Shown here in pieces: positions 19,476 to 28,390 of a stretch of DNA of 64,000 nucleotides (its first letter is position 1; every line of letters starts with the position of its first letter). Under the pieces are notes generated by a model, which had not been told where the DNA came from, did no database searches, and was given only the letters and a program-made list of their open reading frames with translations. A program made the translations under genes and the position numbers. This DNA is from Curvivirga sp965219885 (lineage in GTDB: Bacteria; Pseudomonadota; Alphaproteobacteria; UBA8366; Aestuariispiraceae). The stretch spans positions 558,001-622,000 of the forward strand of contig NZ_CBDCOT010000009.1 in NCBI RefSeq assembly GCF_965219885.1. Direction: 5' to 3'.

Positions 19476-19530
19476 ATCAGAAAATCAGAACGGCATCTCG
19501 GACGATCGAGGTGCCGTTTCATTTTCTGAT
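19476..19530 (+). terminator. Long hairpin between phnD and phnE
   Basis: An outer 10-base stem (ATCAGAAAAT with ATTTTCTGAT) encloses a 12-base stem (AACGGCATCTCG with CGAGGTGCCGTT, one G-T pair) and a 6-base loop. It has no T-tract and the operon continues, so it more likely protects the phnD message 3' end or gives partial termination. That would raise binding-protein output over permease, as known for other ABC operons. Confidence 0.7.
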
Positions 19531-19557
19531 GATGTCATGCACCAAGGAAAATTGAAA

Positions 19558-20376
19558 ATGACTAGTTCCATTCCGTCTCATCCGACCTCTACACCAACTG
19601 TTACCGTTCCTTCTAAGGACTTAAAGAAATCCAGCCTGACCTGGATAATGTGGGGGGCCGTTTTCATTCTTCTTGCCGCATCTTGGGAAGGGGCAGATAT
19701 GCGCCCAATGGCCCTGATTGATAATGCAGACAATATGCGTCAATTCGCCTCTGGCTTTTTCCCACCGGATTTATCTCAATGGACAATGTATCTGGAAGAA
19801 ATCTGGATCACAATCCAGATTGCCATCTGGGGAACAGCCTTAAGTATTTTATGTTCTATTCCTTTTGGTATCTTATGTTCAGAAAATATCGTACCGATGT
19901 GGATCTACCAGCCTGTACGTCGTCTCATGGATGCAGCTCGCGCAATTAACGAAATGGTCTTTGCCATGTTATTCGTAGTGGCTGTTGGCTTAGGGCCATT
20001 TGCAGGTGTGTTAGCTTTATGGATTCACACAACAGGTATTCTGGCAAAGCTATTCTCAGAAGCTGTAGAGGCGATAGACCCTCGCCCGGTCGAAGGTATT
20101 CGCGCCACTGGCGCTACAGCATTACAAGAAGTGATCTTTGGTGTGATACCACAGGTATTACCACTTTGGATTTCCTATTCCCTTTATCGTTTTGAATCAA
20201 ATGTACGATCTGCAACAGTGTTAGGCATTGTTGGCGCCGGTGGTATCGGCATGGTGCTTTGGGAAAATATCCGTGGTTTCTACTATGCAGAAACAGCTGC
20301 TGTGATGTTGCTTATCATTGTTTCAGTGAGCTTGCTGGATTTACTATCGCAACGCCTGCGTAAAATGGTTATTTGA
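19558..20376 (+). CDS. phnE: Phosphonate ABC transporter permease PhnE
   Basis: 272 residues with about six hydrophobic segments. The permease EAA loop is visible as EGIRATGATALQEVIFGVIPQ. The ATG at 19558 is used because AAGGA lies upstream; an earlier ATG at 19537 falls next to the hairpin. It forms the inner-membrane channel for phosphonates with PhnC and PhnD. Its TGA overlaps the next ATG (TGATG). Confidence 0.95.
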   Translation: MTSSIPSHPTSTPTVTVPSKDLKKSSLTWIMWGAVFILLAASWEGADMRPMALIDNADNMRQFASGFFPPDLSQWTMYLEEIWITIQIAIWGTALSILCSIPFGILCSENIVPMWIYQPVRRLMDAARAINEMVFAMLFVVAVGLGPFAGVLALWIHTTGILAKLFSEAVEAIDPRPVEGIRATGATALQEVIFGVIPQVLPLWISYSLYRFESNVRSATVLGIVGAGGIGMVLWENIRGFYYAETAAVMLLIIVSVSLLDLLSQRLRKMVI

Positions 20377-21008
20377 TGAATAAGTCAAAACAAACCAAAC
20401 AACTCAGCGAAGAACCAACCATTCATGAAACTGCAATCGTGCTGGATTCCCAGATCGGTAAATGGACAGAAATTGGTCCTCGAAGCAAGATCATTGAATC
20501 CAGCATAGGTGATTATTCATATGCAATTCATGAATGTGATTTGATTTATTCTAATGTTGGGAAATTTGTAAATATCGCTGCACATGTCAGGCTGAACCCC
20601 GGTCAACATCCAATGGATCGTGCCTCCATGCATCATTTTCAATATCGTTCTTCTGCCTATAATTTAGGAGATGACGATATGAGTTTTTTTGACTGGCGTA
20701 GAGAGAAAACCGTTACGGTTGGGCATGATGCCTGGATCGGACATGGGGCAATAATTCAAGGCGGTGTTACGATTGGAATTGGTTCCGTCATCGGGTCCGG
20801 GTCAATTGTAACCAAGGATGTGTCGCCATATACGATTGTTGCAGGTGTTCCAGCTAAGCTCATTCGTCCTAGATTTGATAAAGATATACAGGATGCTTTG
20901 TTACGAATTCGCTGGTGGGATTGGGATCATCAGGACTATCTTGAACGTATGGAAGATTTCAGGAAACTATCCGCAAGCGAATTTTGCCTTAAATACGACC
21001 CTGCCTAA
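20376..21008 (+). CDS. Hexapeptide-repeat transferase of phosphonate clusters
   Basis: 210 residues. Left-handed beta-helix repeats are visible (VGHDAWIGHGAIIQGGVTIG, then IGSGSIVTKDV and AGVPAKLI), as in chloramphenicol/serine acetyltransferases. This type of protein recurs in C-P lyase clusters. It may acetylate amino-phosphonates, as PhnO does in E. coli; that is inference. It is translationally coupled to phnE, and the ATG is preferred over an upstream TTG. Confidence 0.85.
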   Translation: MNKSKQTKQLSEEPTIHETAIVLDSQIGKWTEIGPRSKIIESSIGDYSYAIHECDLIYSNVGKFVNIAAHVRLNPGQHPMDRASMHHFQYRSSAYNLGDDDMSFFDWRREKTVTVGHDAWIGHGAIIQGGVTIGIGSVIGSGSIVTKDVSPYTIVAGVPAKLIRPRFDKDIQDALLRIRWWDWDHQDYLERMEDFRKLSASEFCLKYDPA

Positions 21009-21024
21009 GTAAAAGATCTAGCTT

Positions 21025-21723
21025 ATGAATTATAAACGATATGCAATTTATTATGCGCCCGAAGATCAATCAGAACTTGGGAAGTTTGGCAATCATTGGC
21101 TGGGCAGAAATCCAACAACGAAGAGTATCTTATCCTATCCTGATATTAAAAATATCTCACCAGCTCAAATTAAGGAAATAACCTTATCGCCATCGCGTTA
21201 TGGCTTTCATGGAACATTGAAACCACCCTTCATACTTGAAGATGGTTTCAACTTTTCTGACTTTGAATCTAAAACCCTTGAATATGCGCGTCAGATAAAA
21301 CCGTTTAACATCGGCACTTTAAAACTGGCCCGTATTGGAAAATTCCTGGCATTGATACCCGCAACAAAGTCAGAGGCATTATATGATTTAGCGGCAAAAC
21401 TAGTTGAAAATCTCGATATTTTTCGAAAAGCTGCATCTGAAGACGAAATCAATAAAAGACGCGTAGCAGGCCTTAGTAATCGACAAGATGTATTGCTTCT
21501 AAAATGGGGATATCCTTATGTCTTTGAGGAATTTCGATTTCATCTGACACTCACTGATAAGTTAGATGAGAATAGATTGAATTGGCTTGAACCAATACTT
21601 TCAAATTACCTAGAACCCCTGACAACAGCGCCGATAAAGATAGAAAATATCTGTATCTTCGGAGATCCTGGTAATGGCGGTGCGTTTGATTTGTTAAAAC
21701 GTATTAAACTAGGTGGCGTTTAG
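21025..21723 (+). CDS. DUF1045 phosphonate-cluster protein, 2H phosphoesterase-like
   Basis: 232 residues. Two H-x-T motifs mark the 2H phosphoesterase fold: FHGTLKPPF with His62 and FHLTLT with His173. Proteins of this group (DUF1045) are found beside C-P lyase genes. Because no phnP lies in the window, it may hydrolyse 5-phosphoribosyl 1,2-cyclic phosphate, the C-P lyase product; this is inference. It lies 16 bases after the transferase gene and overlaps the convergent phnN by 15 bases. Confidence 0.82.
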   Translation: MNYKRYAIYYAPEDQSELGKFGNHWLGRNPTTKSILSYPDIKNISPAQIKEITLSPSRYGFHGTLKPPFILEDGFNFSDFESKTLEYARQIKPFNIGTLKLARIGKFLALIPATKSEALYDLAAKLVENLDIFRKAASEDEINKRRVAGLSNRQDVLLLKWGYPYVFEEFRFHLTLTDKLDENRLNWLEPILSNYLEPLTTAPIKIENICIFGDPGNGGAFDLLKRIKLGGV

Positions 21724-22302
21724 TCTGCTATTTTCAGTAACGATTTGAATAAAGCTTTTACAGGACGTTTCCAACTCACCGCTATTGTCAATCTGCTGGA
21801 CATCATTTCCGCTCACCCTAAATGCTGATGATCGCGCCAACCTTTTCTCCACATCTTCAGGTGTTTCTCGCCCACGTGACGTTAAACGTTTCCGTAATTC
21901 TGCTTCATTTACTATAACAGATAAGACCACCACATTTTGGAACCTTAAACGTGCCTCATCCAGAATCGAACGCGAAACATTTACCACAACCGACCTACCC
22001 GCAAGAATAGCTTCTTCGACTGTTATTGGAATGCCATAACACAAGCCATGCGCTCGCCAATGAAAGGTAAATTGTCCAGCCTGACGTTGCTTCTCGAAAT
22101 CATCCATTGTAATCGGAAGATGATCTTCGCCCCCTGCATCCATCGGCCGAGAGATATAACGACGAGGAAAAAGAATTTCTTCGGATTTGCTGAAATGATT
22201 TCGGGCAAAATTCAGAATACTATCTTTCCCAGAACCACTAGGACCGACCACAAGGAATAGAGTACCTTGTGGTTTGTCAAATAATGCAGCCAATTTGGTC
22301 AT
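21709..22302 (-). CDS. phnN: Ribose 1,5-bisphosphokinase PhnN
   Basis: 197 residues of guanylate-kinase-like fold. Walker A GPSGSGKDS is near residue 20; FPRRYISRPMDAGGEDH and HWRAHGLCYGIP match PhnN. The enzyme phosphorylates ribose 1,5-bisphosphate to PRPP, the last step of the C-P lyase route. It is the last gene of phnG-N, about 35 bases after phnM. Confidence 0.93.
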   Translation of the reverse strand: MTKLAALFDKPQGTLFLVVGPSGSGKDSILNFARNHFSKSEEILFPRRYISRPMDAGGEDHLPITMDDFEKQRQAGQFTFHWRAHGLCYGIPITVEEAILAGRSVVVNVSRSILDEARLRFQNVVVLSVIVNEAELRKRLTSRGRETPEDVEKRLARSSAFRVSGNDVQQIDNSGELETSCKSFIQIVTENSRLNAT

Positions 22303-22337
22303 GACGATTTATCTCTTCACTCAGACAAGATAGAACG

Positions 22338-23480
22338 TCAGGAAACCCGACGACCTTCACACCAAACCGCGCGGATCACAGGATGATGTGGTGTATGATG
22401 CACATGGATCAAATCTGCTCTTTTGCCCACAGCAATCTCACCGCGATCCGTCAGGCCAACACTTTCAGCCGGCGTCTTACTGACCGTACGAATTGCCTTT
22501 GGTAAATCATACTCATCTAGGTCTTCATACAAAATCATCGCAGCATGCAGCATGCTATGAGGAACATAGTCGCTGGATATGATGTCCAGATAGCCTTCCT
22601 TCGCCAGATCTGTCGCGGCGATATTACCTGAATGCGATCCCCCACGTACTACATTTGGCCCGCCCATCAAGACGGATAAGCCGCCTTCATGCGAAGATTT
22701 AGCTGCTTCCATCGTTGTAGGAAATTCAGCAACAGTCATCTTATCATCTACTGCTTCGGCCACATGGGCAGCTGTTGCATCATCATGACTGGCCAACGCA
22801 AAACCGCGTCGATGTGCTTCTTCTACAATGAAACGTCGATTGGATTCACTATATGCCTCTTGATCTCGTTTACGTCTTTCAACGAAGGTTTCCATCTCGG
22901 CATCTGAATAACCTAACTTACCTTTATAATAAGTATAATAGGCATCCATACTGACAAATTGACGCTGTCCGGGGGTATGATCCATCACCGAAATCAGTTT
23001 GACCATTTCATTATCAATGACCTTATTCACAGCTAATTCCATTGTCCCGAAGCTCACTTCACAACGTAGATGCAGCATATGATCTGCCCGTAACAATTTA
23101 TCATCACGGCATTGTTCTAATCCCTGGATCATTTCAGGAAGACGTTTTACCCGCGGGCTTTCTTCATCCGCATCTCCAATTGCTAAAGAATCAAATACCG
23201 TGGTGATACCTGCTGAGGTTATTTCATTATCATGCGCAATAACCGCGGCCACCGCAGGCCAATGAGCTTTTGGTCGAGGCATTAAATGCTTTTCAAGGTT
23301 ATCGGTATGTAATTCTACCATCCCCGGTAAAATGTAATCGTTGCCCATATCTAGGGCGACAGGAAGACTGGAATTACTCGTACTTATATCTGCAATCACA
23401 CCGTCTCTTAGATATAAGCTACCTTGGATAACTTCATCCGCAAGAACAATGCGAGCATTCGTAAAAATCTCTTCTTTCAT
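22338..23480 (-). CDS. phnM: Alpha-D-ribose 1-methylphosphonate 5-triphosphate diphosphatase PhnM
   Basis: 380 residues of the amidohydrolase superfamily. GMVELHTDNLEKH holds the first metal ligands, ALASHDDATA the later histidine-aspartate pair, and SSDYVPHSML another conserved segment. PhnM removes pyrophosphate from the triphosphate intermediate before C-P bond cleavage. Its ATG directly abuts the phnL stop, indicating coupled translation. Confidence 0.95.
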   Translation of the reverse strand: MKEEIFTNARIVLADEVIQGSLYLRDGVIADISTSNSSLPVALDMGNDYILPGMVELHTDNLEKHLMPRPKAHWPAVAAVIAHDNEITSAGITTVFDSLAIGDADEESPRVKRLPEMIQGLEQCRDDKLLRADHMLHLRCEVSFGTMELAVNKVIDNEMVKLISVMDHTPGQRQFVSMDAYYTYYKGKLGYSDAEMETFVERRKRDQEAYSESNRRFIVEEAHRRGFALASHDDATAAHVAEAVDDKMTVAEFPTTMEAAKSSHEGGLSVLMGGPNVVRGGSHSGNIAATDLAKEGYLDIISSDYVPHSMLHAAMILYEDLDEYDLPKAIRTVSKTPAESVGLTDRGEIAVGKRADLIHVHHTPHHPVIRAVWCEGRRVS

Positions 23481-24191
23481 TTACTCTGTCCGATAATTCG
23501 TCACGTCCAATTGACCGTTGCATACGGTATCTCTGGCTTCGTGATCATGAAAGATTCCCAAGATGGCAGCACCACGGGATTTGGCTTCTTCGATTAGTTC
23601 CAAAACAGTTTGGCGGTTTTGTGCATCCAACGACGCTGTTGGTTCGTCCAACAACATGATCGGATAGTCATAAACAAACCCACGGGCGATATTCACACGC
23701 TGTTGTTCCCCGCCGGAGAAAGTAAGCGGGGACAACCCCCATAATCTTTCAGGGATTCTCAATCTGGTGAGCAATTCCTTTGCTTTTTCAATCGCAGCTT
23801 CTTTTTTCTCACCTGCTTTCACAAGTGGTTCAGCAACAATTTCCAAAGTTGCAACACGTGGGATCACACGTAGGAATTGGCTAACATAACCAAGACTATA
23901 ACAACGAATATCTAATATCTGGTGCGGGGATGCGGTTACCAAATCAAACCAAACGTCCTTGTGCTTAACATTGATAGCACCGCTACTGCATAAGTAATTG
24001 GCATATATCATACGCATGAATGTAGATTTCCCTGAACCCGATTCCCCTAACAAGGCGACACAATCCCCAGCTTTTAAGGAGAAATTGATATCCTTGAATA
24101 CCGGTATAATCGTTTCACCTTCCGAAAAATCACCTTGGTTATATAAGGTGAAGTCCTTTGATACATTTTTTACATGAAGCATTTCTGACAT
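23481..24191 (-). CDS. phnL: C-P lyase complex ABC-type protein PhnL
   Basis: 236 residues. Walker A GESGSGKST near residue 51, signature FSGGEQQR, Walker B IMLLDEPTAS and GIFHDHEARD at the H-loop are present. The last is typical of PhnL. PhnL works with PhnI, PhnG, PhnH and PhnK around the core C-P lyase complex and is not a transporter. It lies 24 bases after phnK. Confidence 0.95.
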   Translation of the reverse strand: MSEMLHVKNVSKDFTLYNQGDFSEGETIIPVFKDINFSLKAGDCVALLGESGSGKSTFMRMIYANYLCSSGAINVKHKDVWFDLVTASPHQILDIRCYSLGYVSQFLRVIPRVATLEIVAEPLVKAGEKKEAAIEKAKELLTRLRIPERLWGLSPLTFSGGEQQRVNIARGFVYDYPIMLLDEPTASLDAQNRQTVLELIEEAKSRGAAILGIFHDHEARDTVCNGQLDVTNYRTE

Positions 24192-24215
24192 TTTTCTTAA
24201 CCTTATATAAAGCCA

Positions 24216-25019
24216 CTAGGCCTGTAGAATGGAAGAAACCAATAACTGGGCATATGGATGCTGCGGATCATCCAGCACCTGATCTGTTAGACCAGTTTCT
24301 ACCACCTGACCTTTGCGCATCACCATCAGTCGATGAGACAACAATCGGGCCACAGCCAGATCATGGGTCACAATCACCACAGAAAGCCCTAAATCTTGCA
24401 CAAGCCCCCGCAGCAAATCCAAAAGTTTTGCCTGTACAGATACATCCAATCCGCCTGTTGGCTCATCCATGAAAACCAAACGTGGACCAGACACCAAATT
24501 TCGGGCAATTTGCAAACGTTGCTGCATACCGCCAGAGAAAGTCGAAGGTAGATCATCCAGACGTTCTTCAGCTATTTCCACATTGGTTAGCCAATTTTCT
24601 GCCTTATCCCGAATATTCCCGTAATGGCGCCAGCCCACAGCCATTAGTCTCTCACCGATATTTGCGCCTGCACTTACGCCCATACGTAAGCCGTCTCTTG
24701 GATTTTGATGGACAAAAGCCCAATCAGTACGCATTAAAAATCGTCTTTCAGGTTCTGATAACTCGTGAAAAAGATCACGAATATCACCTTGATTTGTATG
24801 ATACTTTACTGATCCAGAGGTTGGTTCCAATTGCCCGGAAATACAACTCAGTAAAGTAGACTTGCCTGACCCGGATTCCCCAACGATCCCCAATACTTCA
24901 CCCGGCCAAAGATCGAATGAAATATTCTCACAACCCACACGTGGACCATACATCAACGTTAAATCTTGAACTGAAAGCAGGGCTTTGTCTTCATGCAAGC
25001 CAATTGATTTATTTTCCAT
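24216..25019 (-). CDS. phnK: C-P lyase complex ABC-type protein PhnK
   Basis: 267 residues. Walker A GESGSGKST, signature FSGGMQQRLQIAR and Walker B LVFMDEPTGGLD are visible. NPRDGLRMGVSAGANIGERL is characteristic of PhnK. It binds PhnJ in the core complex and drives it with ATP. Two starts are possible: an ATG at 25025 overlapping the phnJ stop, or the ATG at 25019, which has GGGGA at usual spacing; I chose the latter. Confidence 0.95.
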   Translation of the reverse strand: MENKSIGLHEDKALLSVQDLTLMYGPRVGCENISFDLWPGEVLGIVGESGSGKSTLLSCISGQLEPTSGSVKYHTNQGDIRDLFHELSEPERRFLMRTDWAFVHQNPRDGLRMGVSAGANIGERLMAVGWRHYGNIRDKAENWLTNVEIAEERLDDLPSTFSGGMQQRLQIARNLVSGPRLVFMDEPTGGLDVSVQAKLLDLLRGLVQDLGLSVVIVTHDLAVARLLSHRLMVMRKGQVVETGLTDQVLDDPQHPYAQLLVSSILQA

Positions 25020-25021
25020 GA

Positions 25022-25951
25022 TCATTCCCCAACCAATTTTGCAGCGGTTACATTTTCGGGATGCAGATGCCCACGATGCCCCTCATTCTGTCTTTCTTGA
25101 CAAAAATCAGTATCTGAACAGACAAACATTCGATTGCCCTGATCATCTAAAATCACTTCGTCCAGGAAGCTTTCTTCCGCACCACAAATCGCACAATTCT
25201 CTTCCCATTTCTGAATCTCAAAAGGATGATCTTCGAAATCGAGACTGACTACTTTTGTATAAGGTGGAATTGCATATATTCTTTTTTCTCGCCCAGCCCC
25301 GAACAGCTGCAGTGCAGAACAATTATCCATTTTCGGATTATCAAATTTCGGGATCGGAGATGGATCGGTTAAGTAACGATCATTCACCAAAACCGGATAA
25401 GCGTACGCCGTAGAAACATGCCCATGGTGGGAGATATCTTCATATAACTTCACATGCATCAGGCCATATTCTTCAAGCGCATGCATTTTCCGTGTTTCCG
25501 TTTCCCGGGGTTCCAGAAAACGCAAAGGTTCGGGAATAGGCACTTGATAAACTAAAATCTGACCCCCATCGACGCCGCGTTCAGGAATGCGATGGCGTGT
25601 CTGAATGATGGTGGCGTCCTTGGTTTTTTCTGTGACTTCCACATCAGCAGTTTTAGCAAAGAACTGACGAATACTCACCGCATTCGTTGTATCATCACTG
25701 CCTTGGTCGATAACTTTCAAAACATCATCTGATTTTAAGATGGCAGCTGTCACTTGTACGCCCCCGGTTCCCCAACCATAAGGCATAGGCATTTCTCTGC
25801 CCGCAAATGGCACCTGATATCCCGGGATCGCGATGGCCTTCAAAATTGCACGTCGGATCATGCGTTTTGTTTGTTCATCTAGATAGGCAAAATTATAAGC
25901 TGCCATGCTCTCGCTCGGAGCATCTTCCATTAAATGATTTATATCTGGCAT
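25022..25951 (-). CDS. phnJ: C-P lyase radical SAM subunit PhnJ
   Basis: 309 residues. The iron-sulfur motif CX2CX21C is intact (Cys253, Cys256, Cys278), and Cys284 lies six residues on, at the place of the catalytic cysteine of E. coli PhnJ. The N-terminal glycine region YGWGTGG is conserved. PhnJ cleaves the C-P bond by radical chemistry, releasing the alkane or other carbon product. The ATG at 25951 has GGAG 8 bases upstream; a GTG one codon earlier was not used. Confidence 0.97.
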   Translation of the reverse strand: MPDINHLMEDAPSESMAAYNFAYLDEQTKRMIRRAILKAIAIPGYQVPFAGREMPMPYGWGTGGVQVTAAILKSDDVLKVIDQGSDDTTNAVSIRQFFAKTADVEVTEKTKDATIIQTRHRIPERGVDGGQILVYQVPIPEPLRFLEPRETETRKMHALEEYGLMHVKLYEDISHHGHVSTAYAYPVLVNDRYLTDPSPIPKFDNPKMDNCSALQLFGAGREKRIYAIPPYTKVVSLDFEDHPFEIQKWEENCAICGAEESFLDEVILDDQGNRMFVCSDTDFCQERQNEGHRGHLHPENVTAAKLVGE

Positions 25952-25956
25952 CACTA

Positions 25957-27084
25957 TTACTCCGCAGCCTGTGGTTCTTGCATCGTGGAATTTTGTTTTC
26001 GCAATTCTTCCGCTTCCTTACGTAAACGGCGCACAAGTTCGAGCTCTGATTGGAAATCTACATAATGAGGAAGCTTTATATGCTCAACAAAACCCGTTGC
26101 CTGAATGTTATCGCTATGAGACAAAACAAATTCTTCGTCTTGCGCGGGGCTTTCGATCTCTTCGCCTAATTCACGTGCACGTAACGCGCGGTCGACCAAT
26201 GCCATGGCGATCGTTTTTCTTTCATTTTGTCCGAATGTAAGCCCGTAACCACGCGTGAATTGCGGTGGTTCCGTCTTGGATCCTTCAAACTGGTTAACTG
26301 TTTCACATTCTGTTACTTCAATGTCGCCAATAGAAATCGGGAAACCCAATTCTTCCGGTTCAATCGTCAATTCAACGGTGCCATATCGAATTTCTCCAAC
26401 GAAGGCATGATTGCGGGCATAGCCACGCTGTGTTGAATATCCAAGAGACAGAACAAACCCCTCATCCCCACGGGACAGGTTTTGCAAGCGAACGTCACGG
26501 TCAACCGGAAAATTCACAGGTTCGCGCGTTAAATCTCCGACATGTTGAGCTGCTTCATCTTGAATAACGGGTTCGGTTTGAATTAAACCTTCATGATGAA
26601 GTAGGTTATCCAAAACTCTTGGGATAGAAGCATCTAACCCATGCTCTTCCTGATGAGTTTTTGGTATTTGATTTTGCTCGGAGGCCAAATCAAAATCAAT
26701 AAGACGATGCGTATAATCAAATGTAGGCCCAAGAATTTGACCGCCAGGTAAATCTTTATAAGTCGCTGAAACACGTCGATCGATATTCATATCTGTAGTT
26801 TCAATAGGCTTACTATAGGCAAAACGAGGTAAAGTCGTACGAAAGGCACGGATCAAAAAGATCGCTTCAATCAAATCACCACGCGCCTGTTTAATTGCAA
26901 GAGCGGCTAAATCCGGGTCATAAAGGGACCCTTCGGCCATAACCCGGCTAACGGACAAGGAAAGCTGCTCTCTAATTTGCTTGTGATCCAGTTCCGGTAT
27001 GTTCTTATCGCCACGTCGATCTTCTGCGAGTAACTTATGTGCATTCGCAATAGATTTTTCACCACCTTTTACGGCTACATACAT
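25957..27084 (-). CDS. phnI: C-P lyase core subunit PhnI
   Basis: 375 residues. It begins MYVAVKGGEKSIANAHKLL, the standard PhnI N-terminus; the ATG at 27084 has GGAGG 7 bases upstream. A longer reading would overlap phnH by 106 bases and was rejected. PhnI is the nucleosidase that, with PhnG, PhnH and PhnL, transfers ribosyl triphosphate from ATP to the phosphonate. It lies 2 bases after the phnH stop. Confidence 0.97.
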   Translation of the reverse strand: MYVAVKGGEKSIANAHKLLAEDRRGDKNIPELDHKQIREQLSLSVSRVMAEGSLYDPDLAALAIKQARGDLIEAIFLIRAFRTTLPRFAYSKPIETTDMNIDRRVSATYKDLPGGQILGPTFDYTHRLIDFDLASEQNQIPKTHQEEHGLDASIPRVLDNLLHHEGLIQTEPVIQDEAAQHVGDLTREPVNFPVDRDVRLQNLSRGDEGFVLSLGYSTQRGYARNHAFVGEIRYGTVELTIEPEELGFPISIGDIEVTECETVNQFEGSKTEPPQFTRGYGLTFGQNERKTIAMALVDRALRARELGEEIESPAQDEEFVLSHSDNIQATGFVEHIKLPHYVDFQSELELVRRLRKEAEELRKQNSTMQEPQAAE

Positions 27085-27086
27085 GA

Positions 27087-27707
27087 CTAATCCTCCAATT
27101 TGGTGGTTCGCGGGATAGCCATCAATTCTGTATTGCTGGCAAAGATGATATCTATTCCACATGGATAAAGACTGTTCTTCATATCTCGCCATGAAAAAAA
27201 GCTATCCGGTAAATCCGGCATCTGAACTTGTTTGATATTTTCTATTCCCGGACCATTTAAAGTGACTTTCTTACTTCCACGAATGTTTGAAACCTGAATT
27301 ATTAAAGTTGCTGATTGATCAGGGTATTGCGGATCACCTACAGGCAAATCCTGATATTGCGAAATATCCGTATCTTGGGTCGCAATTACAAAATCGGCCT
27401 GATTTGCGCTATCAACTATTTTCACCCCTGTATGAAGTGTGAGAAACCCGCGACTGATCGGGCTATCTAGTTCACTTGAAAGATACAAAGAAGTATCCAT
27501 GTCAGCTAAAGTCAGGATAGCAGCAGAAGCAGCTTTTAAGAGCTCATCAGGGTGACCGCAAATTTCTGTCAGCTCTTCAACTGTTCCAGGCTCAGACATA
27601 ACCTTTGCCAATACACGGAAAACTTCAGCAGAAGAATGAACCGGATCTTGCAAGCCGGGAATATTCATTCCACGGGCATCTTGGCTGCTTGAAAACTCTG
27701 TATGCAT
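27087..27707 (-). CDS. phnH: C-P lyase core subunit PhnH
   Basis: 206 residues. Family features include FRVLAKVMSEPGTVEEL near the start, DMDTSLYL and TLNGPGIEN with a C-terminal PRTTKLE. PhnH is a structural component of the PhnGHI core. Its ATG overlaps the phnG stop by one base (TAATG), indicating coupling. Confidence 0.95.
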   Translation of the reverse strand: MHTEFSSSQDARGMNIPGLQDPVHSSAEVFRVLAKVMSEPGTVEELTEICGHPDELLKAASAAILTLADMDTSLYLSSELDSPISRGFLTLHTGVKIVDSANQADFVIATQDTDISQYQDLPVGDPQYPDQSATLIIQVSNIRGSKKVTLNGPGIENIKQVQMPDLPDSFFSWRDMKNSLYPCGIDIIFASNTELMAIPRTTKLED

Positions 27708-28225
27708 TATGCCTCTCCTCTCACCATTGCAAAGAAATCCACCTTTGTAGATGCAACTTTTTGCTCCCGTTCTTTACGGTTGGCCGCAAGTCGCTGATGA
27801 ATTGGGTTTATGACCTTTTCAAGTAACAAGCTTTGCCAGGTATCTATTTGTAAAACTGCATCAAATAGTGCTGAAAATTCGGCGTGTTTAACATCACGCC
27901 CTAAGATATAGGCATGCCCGATTTCCCCACTATCCAAGATCACTGAACAACGTGTCGTCGTGACTTCGCCAAGATTGAATTGCCTGCCTTGCCCGCCTGC
28001 ACGCCCACGGCTCATCACCAGACCTGTCTCAGGCTGGCGGATATAAGAATATCGATTAGAAAAATCTTCTTTTGCGTAGACATGTTCGATCCAATATTTA
28101 CGCAACTCCTCACAATTGGACCGCGCTAAAACAGACATCCAGAATTGTCGGTTTTCGGTTAAAGCCGTCTCAGTGTCAGTTTCTAACTGAACTATTTCCG
28201 GGGCCTTTCCATCACTTTTTTGCAT
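27707..28225 (-). CDS. phnG: C-P lyase core subunit PhnG
   Basis: 172 residues. RQFWMSVLARSNCEEL, PETGLVMSRGRAGGQGRQFNLGE and TTRCSV match PhnG. PhnG forms the (GHIJ)2 core. It has about 20 extra N-terminal residues relative to E. coli PhnG. It is the first gene of phnG-N, divergent from phnF. Confidence 0.95.
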   Translation of the reverse strand: MQKSDGKAPEIVQLETDTETALTENRQFWMSVLARSNCEELRKYWIEHVYAKEDFSNRYSYIRQPETGLVMSRGRAGGQGRQFNLGEVTTTRCSVILDSGEIGHAYILGRDVKHAEFSALFDAVLQIDTWQSLLLEKVINPIHQRLAANRKEREQKVASTKVDFFAMVRGEA

Positions 28226-28281
28226 TGCCTGTATTTCTCCACGCGTTAAGCCAATTAGAAGATCTAATCACCAGAAAATGA

Positions 28282-28305
28282 ACAAATTTCAAATTTGTCT
28301 AGACA
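28282..28305. promoter_or_regulatory. PhnF operator-like palindromes
   Basis: Two overlapping palindromes lie between phnG and phnF. One is ACAAATTT-C-AAATTTGT (28282-28298), perfect over 17 bases. The other is TGTCTAGACA (28296-28305), which matches the GT-N-TA-N-AC core bound by HutC-type GntR regulators. They are 57-80 bases before phnG. PhnF is the expected binder, repressing phnG-N and itself. Confidence 0.65.
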
Positions 28306-28353
28306 TCTATATATTTTTGTTATAAGAAAAAGATGACTCAGCTTCAATGGCTG

Positions 28354-28375
28354 TTTTGTGAATTTTTTGTGACCC
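28354..28375 (-). promoter_or_regulatory. Possible second PHO box, upstream of phnG
   Basis: On the minus strand the sequence reads GTCACAA-AAAA-TTCACAA, a direct repeat with 11-base period. The first half continues like the half-site GTCACAAAAA before phnC. It lies about 130 bases upstream of phnG. The match to the PhoB consensus is weaker than at phnC. Confidence 0.35.
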
Positions 28376-28390
28376 TTCTTTTCAGGGAAC

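Noticed and set aside
27085..27192. Longer N-terminus of PhnI
   Set aside because: It would overlap phnH by 106 bases, while the ATG at 27084 has GGAGG at ideal spacing and gives the standard PhnI start.
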